IMG/VR virus record: IMGVR_UViG_3300026519_000063
Span: 1-24,368 of that record
Source: a virus
Reading direction: 5' to 3' (one strand)
Length of the DNA: 24,368 bases
The position numbers were made by a program, and so were the translations under genes. Positions 4,842 to 13,595 of the stretch are shown here, one piece after another (within the stretch, counting starts at the first letter, position 1; every line of letters starts with the position of its first letter). The notes under the pieces were generated by a model. That model saw only the letters and a program-made list of their open reading frames with translations, was not told where the DNA came from and searched no databases.

Positions 4842-5619
4842 GTTGCTTAATAATTTTACAAGTAAAGACCCAATGTTAAATATAGCAAAAGGTGAAGTCC
4901 CTCATCATGAGCAATGGGAGGAATACGGTAAAGCACCAGACATAGATATAAGCACTGGAATTGTAGATATTTGGGGCATTAAATCAATTTATACAGGATT
5001 CCCTATAAATGACGTTGAAACTATGGAAATATTTTCTACATCTTTAAATGACACAGTATTGGGGACAGGGGCTAGAACTGTTGAGATCACTAACCTTCTT
5101 GACGTTAATGGTAATGAAATGCCTAACGTTGTTGTTAACATGAATGGTACAACACCAGTTTCACTAGGCTCACAAACATATTATCGTGGGGGAACTGTAG
5201 TTAAAGTGCTAACAGCTGGGTCAAGCGGTCAAAACATGGGCGATATAACACTAAGGCACACAACAACAACAAATAATATATTTTCATTTCTCCCTATTGG
5301 TAACAACCAATCATCAGTTTTAGCTTATACTGTACCCATGGGAAAGACTCTATATGTGAATCATATTTCCATACAAATGGCTAGGAATAATGGGGCAGCT
5401 GGATCGGCTCAAATGTCGGTTAGGGCAAGACCATATGGGGGCGTATTTAATGCCATAAAAGATCCAGAGATAAGCAACAGTTCCCCATACATGTTTGATG
5501 GTGGAGTTTATCATATATTCAAAGAAAGAACAGATATTAAGTTAAGTTGTGAAGATGTATCAGATAATAATACAATAATTACGGGAGACTTTGGGGGGGT
5601 ATTGGTAAATAATAATTAA
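4834..5619 (+). CDS. Phage virion structural protein (fibre/decoration type)
   Basis: The 261-residue protein resembles a class of phage structural proteins. It has an early VPHHEQWEEYGKAPDIDI and VDIWGI segment, then IYTGFP and VETMEIFSTSLNDT, then GARTVEITNLLD and VVNMNGTTPVSLGSQTYYRG, and a beta-rich C-terminal domain with VLAYTVPMGKTLYVNHISI. This mix of threonine-rich strands suggests a trimeric appendage or capsid-surface protein. It lies on the early strand, 35 nt after the membrane-protein gene, while all other virion genes are on the minus strand. GAGG sits 7 nt before the ATG. It ends at 5619, directly against the convergent gene that ends at 5620, with no terminator. Its expression timing is unclear. 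Confidence 0.75.
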   Translation: MSTLLNNFTSKDPMLNIAKGEVPHHEQWEEYGKAPDIDISTGIVDIWGIKSIYTGFPINDVETMEIFSTSLNDTVLGTGARTVEITNLLDVNGNEMPNVVVNMNGTTPVSLGSQTYYRGGTVVKVLTAGSSGQNMGDITLRHTTTTNNIFSFLPIGNNQSSVLAYTVPMGKTLYVNHISIQMARNNGAAGSAQMSVRARPYGGVFNAIKDPEISNSSPYMFDGGVYHIFKERTDIKLSCEDVSDNNTIITGDFGGVLVNNN

Positions 5620-6381
5620 CTATAAACCCCACTTCCTTAATAAATAATTATCTATTACAGATATTTCTAAATCAGATAATAATTTATTATAATAAATAAC
5701 TTCCGCTATTTGACCTTGATGTCCGAAAATATTTCCAGTAAAAGCTCCTATAACAACAATACCAGAATGAGCAGGCTTAGCGTTAGTTGTGCTTGATGCT
5801 AAAGACCAGGTACTAGGACTAATATCATTAGTTACAACGCCATTAATCCGTCCAACCTGACCAGCTCCTCCGCCCTCTATATTTAAAAATGGTTTAGTAT
5901 TATCAATAAAGCCATTAGCACAAGCAACATGATAATTACCACTAGACGCCGTAACATGTTGAATTAATGTGTCAACACCCCCTGTATAAGGATAAACATT
6001 AGTTTCTTTGAAAACTACAAATATAGTTGTTTCTGCCCCAGTAGTTAATGCAGGGGCTACTAAGTTATCAGTAGTGCTTCTATCAAAATCAATTACGTTT
6101 AAGCCATTTTGCGTAACTGATTTAGTTGTTGGTTGCCTTGATCCCGTAGCTTGAACAGCATGAGAACCATTACCAGACTTATCACTCCATTGGGATACTG
6201 CCCCTCCAACTTCTATAATTGTTGAATGATCTGCCGCATCGAGCCATAAACTAAGGTTATCAATTTGTTTAGGATTAACTATTCCCGTGACAGCAGTTCC
6301 AGTATACGGAGAACCCAACAATGTGCTTTCATTGTTTTCTGGTAATAATGTTCCACCTAATGGATTTATTAAAGTACTCAT
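5620..6381 (-). CDS. Concanavalin/LamG-like domain virion protein
   Basis: The 253-residue protein has a short Gly/Pro/Thr-rich N-terminus (about 1-40). A domain typical of concanavalin-like (LamG) jelly rolls in phage and marine proteins follows: LSLWLDAADHSTI, VSQWSDKSGNGSHAVQ, GLNVIDFD, TTIFVVFKE and the C-terminal GQIAEVIYYNKLLSDLEI. Such domains bind carbohydrate or decorate virions. It is the last gene of the late minus-strand operon; its SD (AAGGA) overlaps the stop of the preceding gene. It is likely a receptor-contact or capsid-surface protein. It shares only the start region with the convergent gene at 4834-5619. Confidence 0.75.
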   Translation of the reverse strand: MSTLINPLGGTLLPENNESTLLGSPYTGTAVTGIVNPKQIDNLSLWLDAADHSTIIEVGGAVSQWSDKSGNGSHAVQATGSRQPTTKSVTQNGLNVIDFDRSTTDNLVAPALTTGAETTIFVVFKETNVYPYTGGVDTLIQHVTASSGNYHVACANGFIDNTKPFLNIEGGGAGQVGRINGVVTNDISPSTWSLASSTTNAKPAHSGIVVIGAFTGNIFGHQGQIAEVIYYNKLLSDLEISVIDNYLLRKWGL

Positions 6382-6391
6382 GAATTATCCT
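6374..6391 (-). repeat. 18-nt inverted repeat, minus-strand copy
   Basis: This is the exact reverse complement of 4824-4841 and covers the RBS and first codons of the LamG-like gene. Exact identity ends at both flanks (A versus G upstream, T versus G downstream). Confidence 0.75.
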
Positions 6392-6678
6392 TTTTTAAAG
6401 GTTAAGTCTATAGTACCACTTGTAAAATTACCCGTCTTACAAAACAATCTGTACTCCCATTTACCAGAAACCAAACCAGTAGCTATATAACCATCGCCAT
6501 TATAGATTATTTCGTCATCATCAATCCATGCAGTAGTTCCATAAGGTCTTCCTTGTAACGTTATTGTGCCTACTCCAGAGTTACCTAGTGAAATTGTATA
6601 ATAATCAGTTACTAATATTGGATTAGTCCCTGTATTTTCAGCAGTTATTGAGGTAGTTTGTTCATTATTTACAGCCAT
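6385..6678 (-). CDS. Small beta-rich hypothetical protein, probably structural (97 aa)
   Basis: The protein begins MAVNNEQTTSITAENTGTNP and ends TIDLTFKKG. The pattern of Thr/Gly-rich strands (YYTISLGNSGVGTITLQGRP, GKWEYRLFCK) suggests an immunoglobulin-like or jelly-roll sandwich. AAAGGATAAT is the RBS. It sits between the lysis genes and the LamG-like virion gene, which suggests a virion or fibre accessory. No family recognised. Confidence 0.65.
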   Translation of the reverse strand: MAVNNEQTTSITAENTGTNPILVTDYYTISLGNSGVGTITLQGRPYGTTAWIDDDEIIYNGDGYIATGLVSGKWEYRLFCKTGNFTSGTIDLTFKKG

Positions 6679-6689
6679 TTTATTATCCT

Positions 6690-7163
6690 TTAATTGTTAA
6701 GTTTACGTTGTTTTGCTATATCCAAGCTTTTTCTAATAGCGGTTTTCTTTTTGGTTTTTATAATACTATCAGATTTTGCGTATTTCTGTAACACATCTTT
6801 TTTTATTTTGTACTTACCGAAATCCTTATGAAGCCTGCCACCGAAGAAGAATACCACAATTGTACCAAGAATCCACCATGCTTGATCTGGCATTAACTCT
6901 AAATTCCTTGCCCCATTAACAAAAGTCTCAGGGTCTAGCCAACACAAGACAAATAAATATATTGTACCAAAGGCGAATACTGGGCGTGGCAGGCGGTTTA
7001 ATCCATCTATGAGGCTATCAAACCAGTTGTTACTATTACCGAACTCACGGGCAAACTGTGAATGAATTGAAGTGTTTCTATCAGCATCATATTTATCCCG
7101 CTTCTCTTTGCTGCCAAAGAAAGATTTAATCATGTCACCAATAAAAGGAATGTATCTAATCAT
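6690..7163 (-). CDS. Holin, 3TM gene-transfer-agent type
   Basis: The protein is 157 aa from the ATG at 7163. This start is chosen because the previous gene's stop overlaps it (TGATG) and GGGGAAAA lies upstream. It matches the GTA_holin_3TM family: a KRDKYDADRN/FAREF amphipathic start, WFDSLIDGLNRLPRPVFAFG, two clear membrane segments (about 62-76 and 95-112, the second WWILGTIVVFFFGG) and a basic cytoplasmic tail (KYKIKKDVLQKY to the end). Holins open the inner membrane at lysis time so the endolysin can reach the cell wall. The neighbour upstream is the M15A endolysin, which supports the role. Confidence 0.85.
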   Translation of the reverse strand: MIRYIPFIGDMIKSFFGSKEKRDKYDADRNTSIHSQFAREFGNSNNWFDSLIDGLNRLPRPVFAFGTIYLFVLCWLDPETFVNGARNLELMPDQAWWILGTIVVFFFGGRLHKDFGKYKIKKDVLQKYAKSDSIIKTKKKTAIRKSLDIAKQRKLNN

Positions 7164-7555
7164 CAATATTTTCCCCAAAAACAAACTTGTTTCTTGCCAA
7201 TATCAACACGCCTATCTATATGAATAAAGCTCTTATACACACCAACCGACCAACCAAGATTCAAAGCAACCGCAACCATTTCTGTCCTCTGCTTATCGTT
7301 TTTGACAGCTAAATCTATAGCTAGCGTCCCTTGCCTACCGTCTCCAACATCTTCATAAATATGATAGCTTGTTTCTGATCCACCTATTTTTTTATTATGG
7401 GCAAACGATCTACAACACGAATTGACAATAAGCGGAAACCCCAAAGTCTCACGATATAACAATAGTTCACGTTCAAAATTAATGTCAAGCTCAACTATAT
7501 TTGTTGCTCTGCATTGTAACTCACTATCGCTAAAATAATCTGATAATTGACTCAT
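7163..7555 (-). CDS. M15A-family peptidase endolysin
   Basis: The 130-residue protein has the peptidase M15A layout: N-terminal FSDSELQCRAT, central NSCCRSFAHNKKIGG, zinc ligands H65 (SYH) and D81 (AIDLAV), and H112/D114 (FIHIDRR). Such enzymes cut peptide bonds in peptidoglycan cross-links. The usual SxHxxGxAxD spacing is stretched by about nine residues (YEDVGDGRQ), yet all ligands remain. The start at 7555 overlaps the upstream stop by one base (TGATG); two upstream in-frame starts (TTG 7585, ATG 7564) are less well placed. It lies between a coiled-coil/TM protein and the holin. Confidence 0.85.
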   Translation of the reverse strand: MSQLSDYFSDSELQCRATNIVELDINFERELLLYRETLGFPLIVNSCCRSFAHNKKIGGSETSYHIYEDVGDGRQGTLAIDLAVKNDKQRTEMVAVALNLGWSVGVYKSFIHIDRRVDIGKKQVCFWGKY

Positions 7556-7842
7556 CAAAACCATACCTTCATTATATACGCCCAACCAAGACTTATAACC
7601 GCAAATATACCAATGACTTTGTTTCTATCTTTTTTGTATCCCTCTATGTGAGGCTCAATCTTTGTTTCTATATGATTGTCAATCCTATCAATTCTTTTAT
7701 GAGCTGTTTTTGTAGCCTGTTCTGCAACGATCATTTTTTCATGCGCATTATCAACCTTGCTGTTAATAGCGTCAGTGTTTTTTATCAGATATTTAATATC
7801 AGTTCTTATCTCTGCGATACTTACATCATTATTTACAGTCAT
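7555..7842 (-). CDS. Coiled-coil protein with C-terminal membrane anchor (XhlA-like lysis protein)
   Basis: The 95 residues comprise an N-terminal helical coiled coil (about 5-70; TDIKYLIKNTDAINSKVDNA) and one C-terminal membrane helix (about 75-92, VIGIFAVISLGWAYIMKVWF). This is the layout of haemolysin XhlA-type and related phage lysis accessory proteins, which assist holins. Its start overlaps the DUF1353 stop by 4 nt and has GAGGA upstream. The lysis role is inferred from architecture and position. Confidence 0.65.
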   Translation of the reverse strand: MTVNNDVSIAEIRTDIKYLIKNTDAINSKVDNAHEKMIVAEQATKTAHKRIDRIDNHIETKIEPHIEGYKKDRNKVIGIFAVISLGWAYIMKVWF

Positions 7843-8243
7843 GATTTCCTCTTCCAGCTAGATTTACCGAACCATCTCACACCTACATAAGCAAGCTTTG
7901 CTAACCAAGATTTAATGCCCAAATAATCAAGCATATCTTTGAATAATAAATCTGCTTGTTTTCTTGTGAAAAATACTTCTGAGCCAGCCATTGTTTTTAA
8001 AAATCCGTTTCTATATAAATAATCGTGAACAATTCCAGCTGGATCATGAATCCCTCTACGCTCAAACTTAAATAATGACCAAGCAAAAGACGGAACACTT
8101 GTTCCATCATAAATAAAACCTTTATCTATGACAAAAGTTAATCCGTCAATCTTGAATATGTAATCTTTTTCAAGCCTCAAGCTACCCTCAATAGAATCAT
8201 TGATATAAATTACATAGGGTTGTGATAAAAAATCTATTTTCAT
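7839..8243 (-). CDS. DUF1353 family phage protein
   Basis: The 134-residue protein has the DUF1353 hallmarks: a short beta strand region, GFIYDGTSVPSFAW (about 42-55), then HDPAGIVHDYLYRNGF (about 66-81) and a helical C-terminus ending in basic residues. The family is common in tailed phages near tail and lysis genes; its function is unknown, though the conserved His/Asp pair suggests a metal or catalytic site. It is coupled on both sides by ATGA overlaps. Confidence 0.85.
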   Translation of the reverse strand: MKIDFLSQPYVIYINDSIEGSLRLEKDYIFKIDGLTFVIDKGFIYDGTSVPSFAWSLFKFERRGIHDPAGIVHDYLYRNGFLKTMAGSEVFFTRKQADLLFKDMLDYLGIKSWLAKLAYVGVRWFGKSSWKRKS

Positions 8244-8797
8244 TTTGGCTTCTCCGCTCTAATTTTCTTCTTATTATCATAATCAAGCCGCACCTTTGCA
8301 GGCAACTCTTCTTTGGTAACAAGACCTTTACTGATGATTATATCCATCAAGTCTTCTGCAATACGAGGCAGTGAGTTATCGGACTCTTGCATTTTACGTT
8401 GCCAATCTTCCAAAGGTTTTTTGGCTTTTGCAGTATTAAAAGCTACTTGGTCTACCTTCCATTTTTTAAATTTTTTATCCCACACGTCAAATTCATTGGG
8501 TTTATCTAATGTGTATTCATCGTCTAAATCAGATATATCATTAACTATTCCAGCATACTCTTTTGTCATTACATTATATCTATCTTTACCTCTGGGATCA
8601 GAAATAACAGACCATGATTCTTCTTCATCACTAAATATACATATCTCACCAACCATACTTTCAGGTGGCGCAATAATTGTTGAATTAGCAGGATAATGCC
8701 AAACAGCCTTTGTTATTGGACACAACTTCGCTACACCTTGACCAATATATATTTTTGTTTTTTCATCATATAAATAAACTTGTTTTGTACTTTTCAT
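8240..8797 (-). CDS. Tail-fibre assembly-like protein
   Basis: The 185-residue protein follows the pattern of tail-fibre assembly/chaperone proteins: YLYDEKTKIYIGQG at the start, WHYPANSTIIAPP, then ESWSVISDPRGKDRYNV, and a helical C-terminal half (about 105-185) containing KPNEFDVWDKKFKKW. It directly follows the tail-fibre gene (11-nt gap, GAGG RBS), the usual place for a fibre chaperone. It may instead be a short structural tail protein with the same N-terminal motif. Confidence 0.65.
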   Translation of the reverse strand: MKSTKQVYLYDEKTKIYIGQGVAKLCPITKAVWHYPANSTIIAPPESMVGEICIFSDEEESWSVISDPRGKDRYNVMTKEYAGIVNDISDLDDEYTLDKPNEFDVWDKKFKKWKVDQVAFNTAKAKKPLEDWQRKMQESDNSLPRIAEDLMDIIISKGLVTKEELPAKVRLDYDNKKKIRAEKPK

Positions 8798-8808
8798 TTT
8801 ATTGCCTC

Positions 8809-10266
8809 TTAATATTTAATACATTTCATTTTAATAATGGATGGCTGTATATTATTATGTGCCGCACCTGATCCAGACGATGTTGTTGATACATTAGCCG
8901 CAACACCGCCACCACTAGCACTTGAATATGGGACTGTCCCTCCTGCTGTGGAATCGTTTTTAAATGCAACTGTATGTGTGTGTGCCGCGTTTTCAGCCGT
9001 AGTTAATGAATGGGTTTCGCTACCCCCAATATCACCAACAGCATTCCCTAGTGTTCCAGTACCAGTCCCACCAGAACCAACTACAACTCTTCTTTGTTGA
9101 TTAGGTAAATTAAAGGTTGTTGAGCCATCCCCGACGCCATAAGTTGTCCCAATGGCTGTAAATAAATCAGAATAGGTTGTCCTTGATACAGCTGCACCAT
9201 TTTCATCGAGAAAACCAGCAGGTGTTGTTGTTCCAGAATATTCTATTGTTGTTCCTACAGGAATAGAGGATAAATCAATAATCCCCTGAACAGTGGTTTT
9301 CTTGGTATTATTGCTATCAGACACATCGCCAAATATGATCTCATCATTAGCTGTTATAGTTGCGGATGTTTGACCGTTTATATCATCTATTGAACCAGCA
9401 TCACCTTTTGAGCCTTGCGTACCAGATACCTTAATTGTCCAGTCTGCCAGTGTTCCAGTACCACCAATATTTGTAATATTCATTGTGAGTGTTGTGCCAG
9501 AATATGATGTTACGGAGCCATGCATATAGTTTGTAGGGTCAGCATCAGAAGTTATCAAAAGCCATGTACCAGCAGGAAAGAGCTTCCCAGATTGTGTTGT
9601 AAATACTTTTGAACCTATACCAATTAATAATGATGTCGTGCTTGTTGCGGATAAATTAGCCACACTTTCGGCGGCAGCCGTTGCGCTATTAGCGGCAGCC
9701 GTTGCAGATAAATCCGCAGAATCCGCACTTGCCGCAGCAGAGCCCACTAATAAAGATGGAGCAGACACATAAATATTATTAACTCCTGTCGCTGGAGCCG
9801 TATTAAATGTTAAAGATGTTTCGTTGATTGTATAAGCAGAAACATTTTGAATATCATAGCCAACACCAGCCCCAGCATCAACCCATACTTGGATCGCCTT
9901 CTCATCAGTCCCTAGGGACTGAGACAAAGTAAATGTTGTCGTTGAGCCGTCCCCAGAAAATGTTTGAAAGAACGAATCACTTGCCTCAGCCGTTGTAGTG
10001 AACGATGCCACATTGTCAGTTGTTTCGATCGTAACATCATTCACATCTTTTATTACAAACTTATACGAGCCGAGCAACCATATTTGAGCACGTCCAGCAG
10101 GGTCTAGTACAACGGGATTAGTATGCTCTATTAAACCGCTCTGATCTGTAAAAGTAGCTTTATTTGTTGTTGTTCCTGCGGAATAAGTGTATACTTTCCC
10201 GCCAGATAATGGAATACCATTATTATCAAAAAACTGTAAAAACGGGCTTGTCATTAAAACTGCCAT
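8809..10266 (-). CDS. Tail fibre with P22-type head-binding region and collar domain
   Basis: The 485-residue protein starts with the conserved short-tailed-phage fibre N-terminus: FFDNNGIPLSGGKVYTYSAG, NPVVLDPAGRAQIW, GSYKFVIKD (about 11-80). A Ser/Thr/Ala-rich shaft with the ATAANSATAAAE segment lies around 175-205. A phage tail collar domain occupies about 338-400 (GTTIEYSGTTTPAGFLDENG, GDGSTTFNLPN) and the protein ends with ENAAHTHTVAF and the IQPSIIKMKCIKY tail. It attaches to the tail hub and recognises the host surface. Its start overlaps the ejection-gene stop by one base. No reverse transcriptase or template repeat is nearby, so this is not a diversity-generating target. Confidence 0.85.
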   Translation of the reverse strand: MAVLMTSPFLQFFDNNGIPLSGGKVYTYSAGTTTNKATFTDQSGLIEHTNPVVLDPAGRAQIWLLGSYKFVIKDVNDVTIETTDNVASFTTTAEASDSFFQTFSGDGSTTTFTLSQSLGTDEKAIQVWVDAGAGVGYDIQNVSAYTINETSLTFNTAPATGVNNIYVSAPSLLVGSAAASADSADLSATAAANSATAAAESVANLSATSTTSLLIGIGSKVFTTQSGKLFPAGTWLLITSDADPTNYMHGSVTSYSGTTLTMNITNIGGTGTLADWTIKVSGTQGSKGDAGSIDDINGQTSATITANDEIIFGDVSDSNNTKKTTVQGIIDLSSIPVGTTIEYSGTTTPAGFLDENGAAVSRTTYSDLFTAIGTTYGVGDGSTTFNLPNQQRRVVVGSGGTGTGTLGNAVGDIGGSETHSLTTAENAAHTHTVAFKNDSTAGGTVPYSSASGGGVAANVSTTSSGSGAAHNNIQPSIIKMKCIKY

Positions 10267-12593
10267 TATTCATCCTCACTTACTATAATTCCAAGAGGAG
10301 CAATTGACGCACCCCTTGCAGAATTGGCTAAACTATCATACCTAAAATACGCTTGTTTTACTAATGCTTTCTCTGATTTTGTCAATACAGGCGATCTTGA
10401 AACACCCTCCAACATTAATAACTTCTTTTCTGGGTTTTTCTCATATATTATTTTAGCTACCTGACCCGCTGTCTTATCATTCATTCCATCAAATAGCTTT
10501 CTAATCACCGTTCTAATACCACTCACGCTTGCACCTGTTAGATCACCACTTGCTACCGATGCAGCAACGGAGGCACTGTCACCAGCAAAGTCAGCCGCAG
10601 CTAAGGCTTTTGATGTTGTTGGTGAACCACCTAAGACCTCATTTTTCATTTTAAACATTCTATCCTCTATTTTCAACGACTTTTCTAATCCCTTAAATTC
10701 ATCTGGGCTTAAAATTGTTGCTAGTCTAGCTTTTTGAGTTTTAGACCCCATAATTTTATTATATGGATTCCTGCCCTCGATATTTTTATCGATAACATCT
10801 CTGATAGACTTACCAACACCGATTTTAAATGCTTCTTTTTCTTTGTTTGTCATTTTCAATAACGTTTTCTTAATAATTTCTGGATCGTCTAACTTTGTAA
10901 AACCTCTTCCTTTGTCCATTGCACTTTGAACGCTTAAATAATCACCTGCTTCCGCCCTTGCCCTTGAATAAGCCCTTGTGACATCTAGTTTATCCATTTC
11001 CTTAATCAGTGAGTTTTTTTGTGCCGTTACTATGCTAGCAAGGTGATTCTCACCCTCTCTGTACAACTTCCTTATTTTTGTATCCATTGACTTTTTAACA
11101 TAATCTAATGTTCTTAAATTCAAACCAGAAGCAATTGCACCTTTCACATCTTCCATTTTACCGATAGCCGCCAAATCACGTGTAATTTGTTTTAACTCAG
11201 CATCAGGTAATCCCATCAAAGACCTGTCATTTTGCATTATATTTGCAGCATCTTTTAACGCTTTTTTTCCTTCGGGAGTAGTCAATATGTTATTTATTTC
11301 ATTTGAACTCATAGACTTATTAGCAGAAAAAGCCTTTTTATATAATGGATATGCCTTAACTCTACCAGCTTCTAGTAAGTCATCAGCAGTCTTATAGTAA
11401 TTCTCAACACTACTCACATTTTTAGATATAGCTTTTTTTATGTTCTCTGGAGCATCAAGTATTTTCTTATTAAAGTATTTAACCGCTTCACTTTGACCAG
11501 ATGGATATTGTGCTGAGCCTTTTGCTAGTGTAGTCATTTGTTGAGAATATATATCAACAAGTGCCTTATCACTTACCTTCCATTCCTCTAGTATATTCTT
11601 CCATGTATCAGGAAAATCTAGTTTTAGTTTTTCTTTGACTTTATTTAATGCCTCTTTCTCAATACCCTTTGAAATAGCAACATCACCACCAGCAACATTC
11701 TTTATACCGCTCGCAAACTCATCAAACGTCCCTACATTCTTGCTAGGACTAATTCCACCAATCCATTTAACTATTTTGTTCTTTAATGGCGCAAGGACAG
11801 GAGCTACCACAGCACCAGCAACAGGTAAGGAAGCACCAAGAGCCAAACCAGCCCCAGCGCCATACTTAAAACCCTCCAACTCTTTGCCATGTTCTGCCTC
11901 ACCAGCGGAATAAAGTCCTGCCGTTGGGGCAAGTACAGCACCACCTTTCGCACTTCGTAATCCGAGAGTTCCAAGTTTTGACATTTTTCCTGCGTCTTTC
12001 GCAACTTTGCCACCCCGAACAAAAGAACCCACTTTGGATAAGCCTTTTGGTATTGCGTTGATTGCACCTCTAATTCCCTCCTTTGAAGCTATACCACTTA
12101 ACGCCGTTGCAGAAGCTAAAGGTAATGTAGCACCGATTCCTGTAACCATTCCAGCGCCACTAGCCCACGGATTCTGCTCCGATAATGCCTCTTGATGTTG
12201 CAAGCCTTGTTCGTATAGATCACCAAAATCTTGCTCTGTTTGACCGTACTTACCATACGTCTTAGCTTGTAATTCTGGGTTTTGTTGTAAATGTCGTTTT
12301 AATGTTTCGGTCATTTCGTATTCAGGTGAATAACCAACCGCTTCAGAGGCTTTTGCAATACCTGCACCCATAGCAGTAGTAGCCTTTTGACCGAACGGAA
12401 CAGCACTTGCTAAACTTTGTATGAATGCTTCACCAGCACCGCCAGCATAACCATAATCTTCCTGTGGCACTTCTAGTGGTGATGTCTGAATAAACTCGCT
12501 AACCATTACTTGAGCTTGTTCTGGAGTAGTTCCATCAGGCACTTCAAATCTTGCTATCTTTCCGTCTGGCATTTCAAATTTAGCTATCGGCAT
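10266..12593 (-). CDS. Internal virion/DNA ejection protein (775 aa)
   Basis: The protein begins PIAKFEMPDGKIARFEVPDG followed by TTPEQAQVMV, a common N-terminus of large podovirus internal proteins. A long Ala/Gly-rich stretch (about 145-275) has several weakly hydrophobic segments (GAGAGLALGASLPVAGAVVA) that could insert in the membrane. A helical lysine-rich body follows. Position and composition parallel P22 gp16, the last of three ejection proteins that leave the capsid with the DNA and cross the cell envelope. The start immediately follows the previous stop (TAG ATG). No lytic transglycosylase motif was seen. Confidence 0.75.
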   Translation of the reverse strand: MPIAKFEMPDGKIARFEVPDGTTPEQAQVMVSEFIQTSPLEVPQEDYGYAGGAGEAFIQSLASAVPFGQKATTAMGAGIAKASEAVGYSPEYEMTETLKRHLQQNPELQAKTYGKYGQTEQDFGDLYEQGLQHQEALSEQNPWASGAGMVTGIGATLPLASATALSGIASKEGIRGAINAIPKGLSKVGSFVRGGKVAKDAGKMSKLGTLGLRSAKGGAVLAPTAGLYSAGEAEHGKELEGFKYGAGAGLALGASLPVAGAVVAPVLAPLKNKIVKWIGGISPSKNVGTFDEFASGIKNVAGGDVAISKGIEKEALNKVKEKLKLDFPDTWKNILEEWKVSDKALVDIYSQQMTTLAKGSAQYPSGQSEAVKYFNKKILDAPENIKKAISKNVSSVENYYKTADDLLEAGRVKAYPLYKKAFSANKSMSSNEINNILTTPEGKKALKDAANIMQNDRSLMGLPDAELKQITRDLAAIGKMEDVKGAIASGLNLRTLDYVKKSMDTKIRKLYREGENHLASIVTAQKNSLIKEMDKLDVTRAYSRARAEAGDYLSVQSAMDKGRGFTKLDDPEIIKKTLLKMTNKEKEAFKIGVGKSIRDVIDKNIEGRNPYNKIMGSKTQKARLATILSPDEFKGLEKSLKIEDRMFKMKNEVLGGSPTTSKALAAADFAGDSASVAASVASGDLTGASVSGIRTVIRKLFDGMNDKTAGQVAKIIYEKNPEKKLLMLEGVSRSPVLTKSEKALVKQAYFRYDSLANSARGASIAPLGIIVSEDE

Positions 12594-13592
12594 CTATTCA
12601 AATCCTAAAAATTTAACTTGTGGTATTGACTTTTGTCGATTTTTATAAAACGCATCTTCACTATTTTGAAGTAATCTATCAGGTATTTTCTTGCCTGTTG
12701 ACCTCGATAATGTTTTTAATTGATTATTCCAACCTCGAACTCTCGCATTAATTTGCGCAAGTTTCTCCTCGGGGCTTGAATTTAGATCACCCATAGTTGA
12801 TTTTAACCAATTACCCTCCTCTACCGTGAACGCAGCACCGAATGTAGGTTTTAGCTGTGGTAGAATCTCAACACTAACTATATTTGCCATAGAGGCAGCA
12901 GCCTCAGCAGGAGTTCCAACATTCAAACCAGATTGCCTTTTAATCCAATCAACAGACCTACCAGCCTTAGTATATGTTGCCACCTTAGCAAGGTCTTTCA
13001 ATCTATCCGTGGCATCAGTCAGGGCGGGATAAGCTGCTACCAATGAATCAAATGAAACTATATCCTCACCCATCGACTTACCTTTTAATGAGCTGACTTG
13101 CTTCTCATATTCGATCTTTGGTTGCATCACTAAATTAACATCAGATACCTGCTGTGCGATATCCGCCTTTCTTTGAGGCTCAAAGGCTGTTTTAGCCCGC
13201 TCAGAGCCAGATTGCTTACCATATTGTAAATCACCTAAAGCATCCACTATTCCATGTTTAGGAATATACCGACCTTGTTGATTTTGCATTATACCTTTTT
13301 CTTGTGTTTTTGCAAAAGTCTCAATGGCATTTGCTCGCTCAATATTTCCTGATTGCTTGGCTTCTAAATAAGCATTCGCAAGTTGTAATGGTGCAGGAAT
13401 TGAGCCACTGCCAGCCATTAATGGATTGTCAACCTTTTTTTGTAAAAGCTCTTGTTGCAATCTGTTTGTTTCTATACTTTGTTCACCAAGCTCAAAAGAT
13501 TGTCTTTTGGCCCTTTTTCTAGCTTGAAATTCCTCTTCAAGCCTGTCGAAATCAGCTTTGGTTCTTAGTTTGTCATAAATATTTGCAACCAT
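12594..13592 (-). CDS. Internal virion/DNA ejection-type protein (332 aa)
   Basis: The N-terminal 60 residues form a charged helix (FDRLEEEFQARKRAKRQSFE), the centre is glutamine-rich, and the C-terminal domain contains GAAFTVEEGNWLKSTMGDL and SSPEEKLAQI, a pattern seen in internal virion proteins of podoviruses. It sits second in the three-gene ejection block, as P22 gp20 does. AGGGGTT is the RBS. Function is inferred from position and the C-terminal motif. Confidence 0.65.
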   Translation of the reverse strand: MVANIYDKLRTKADFDRLEEEFQARKRAKRQSFELGEQSIETNRLQQELLQKKVDNPLMAGSGSIPAPLQLANAYLEAKQSGNIERANAIETFAKTQEKGIMQNQQGRYIPKHGIVDALGDLQYGKQSGSERAKTAFEPQRKADIAQQVSDVNLVMQPKIEYEKQVSSLKGKSMGEDIVSFDSLVAAYPALTDATDRLKDLAKVATYTKAGRSVDWIKRQSGLNVGTPAEAAASMANIVSVEILPQLKPTFGAAFTVEEGNWLKSTMGDLNSSPEEKLAQINARVRGWNNQLKTLSRSTGKKIPDRLLQNSEDAFYKNRQKSIPQVKFLGFE

Positions 13593-13595
13593 TTT

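Noticed and set aside
5600-5660. Bidirectional terminator at the convergent gene junction
   Set aside because: There are G runs before and C runs after the junction, but the loop would be about 30 nt with no close stem and no T run.
8809-10266. Diversity-generating retroelement acting on the tail fibre
   Set aside because: No reverse transcriptase gene and no template/variable repeat pair were seen in the window.
11804-12067. Overlapping 87-codon frame inside the 775-aa ejection gene
   Set aside because: It has no RBS and sits within a strongly supported gene; it reflects low stop density in the Gly/Ala-rich region.
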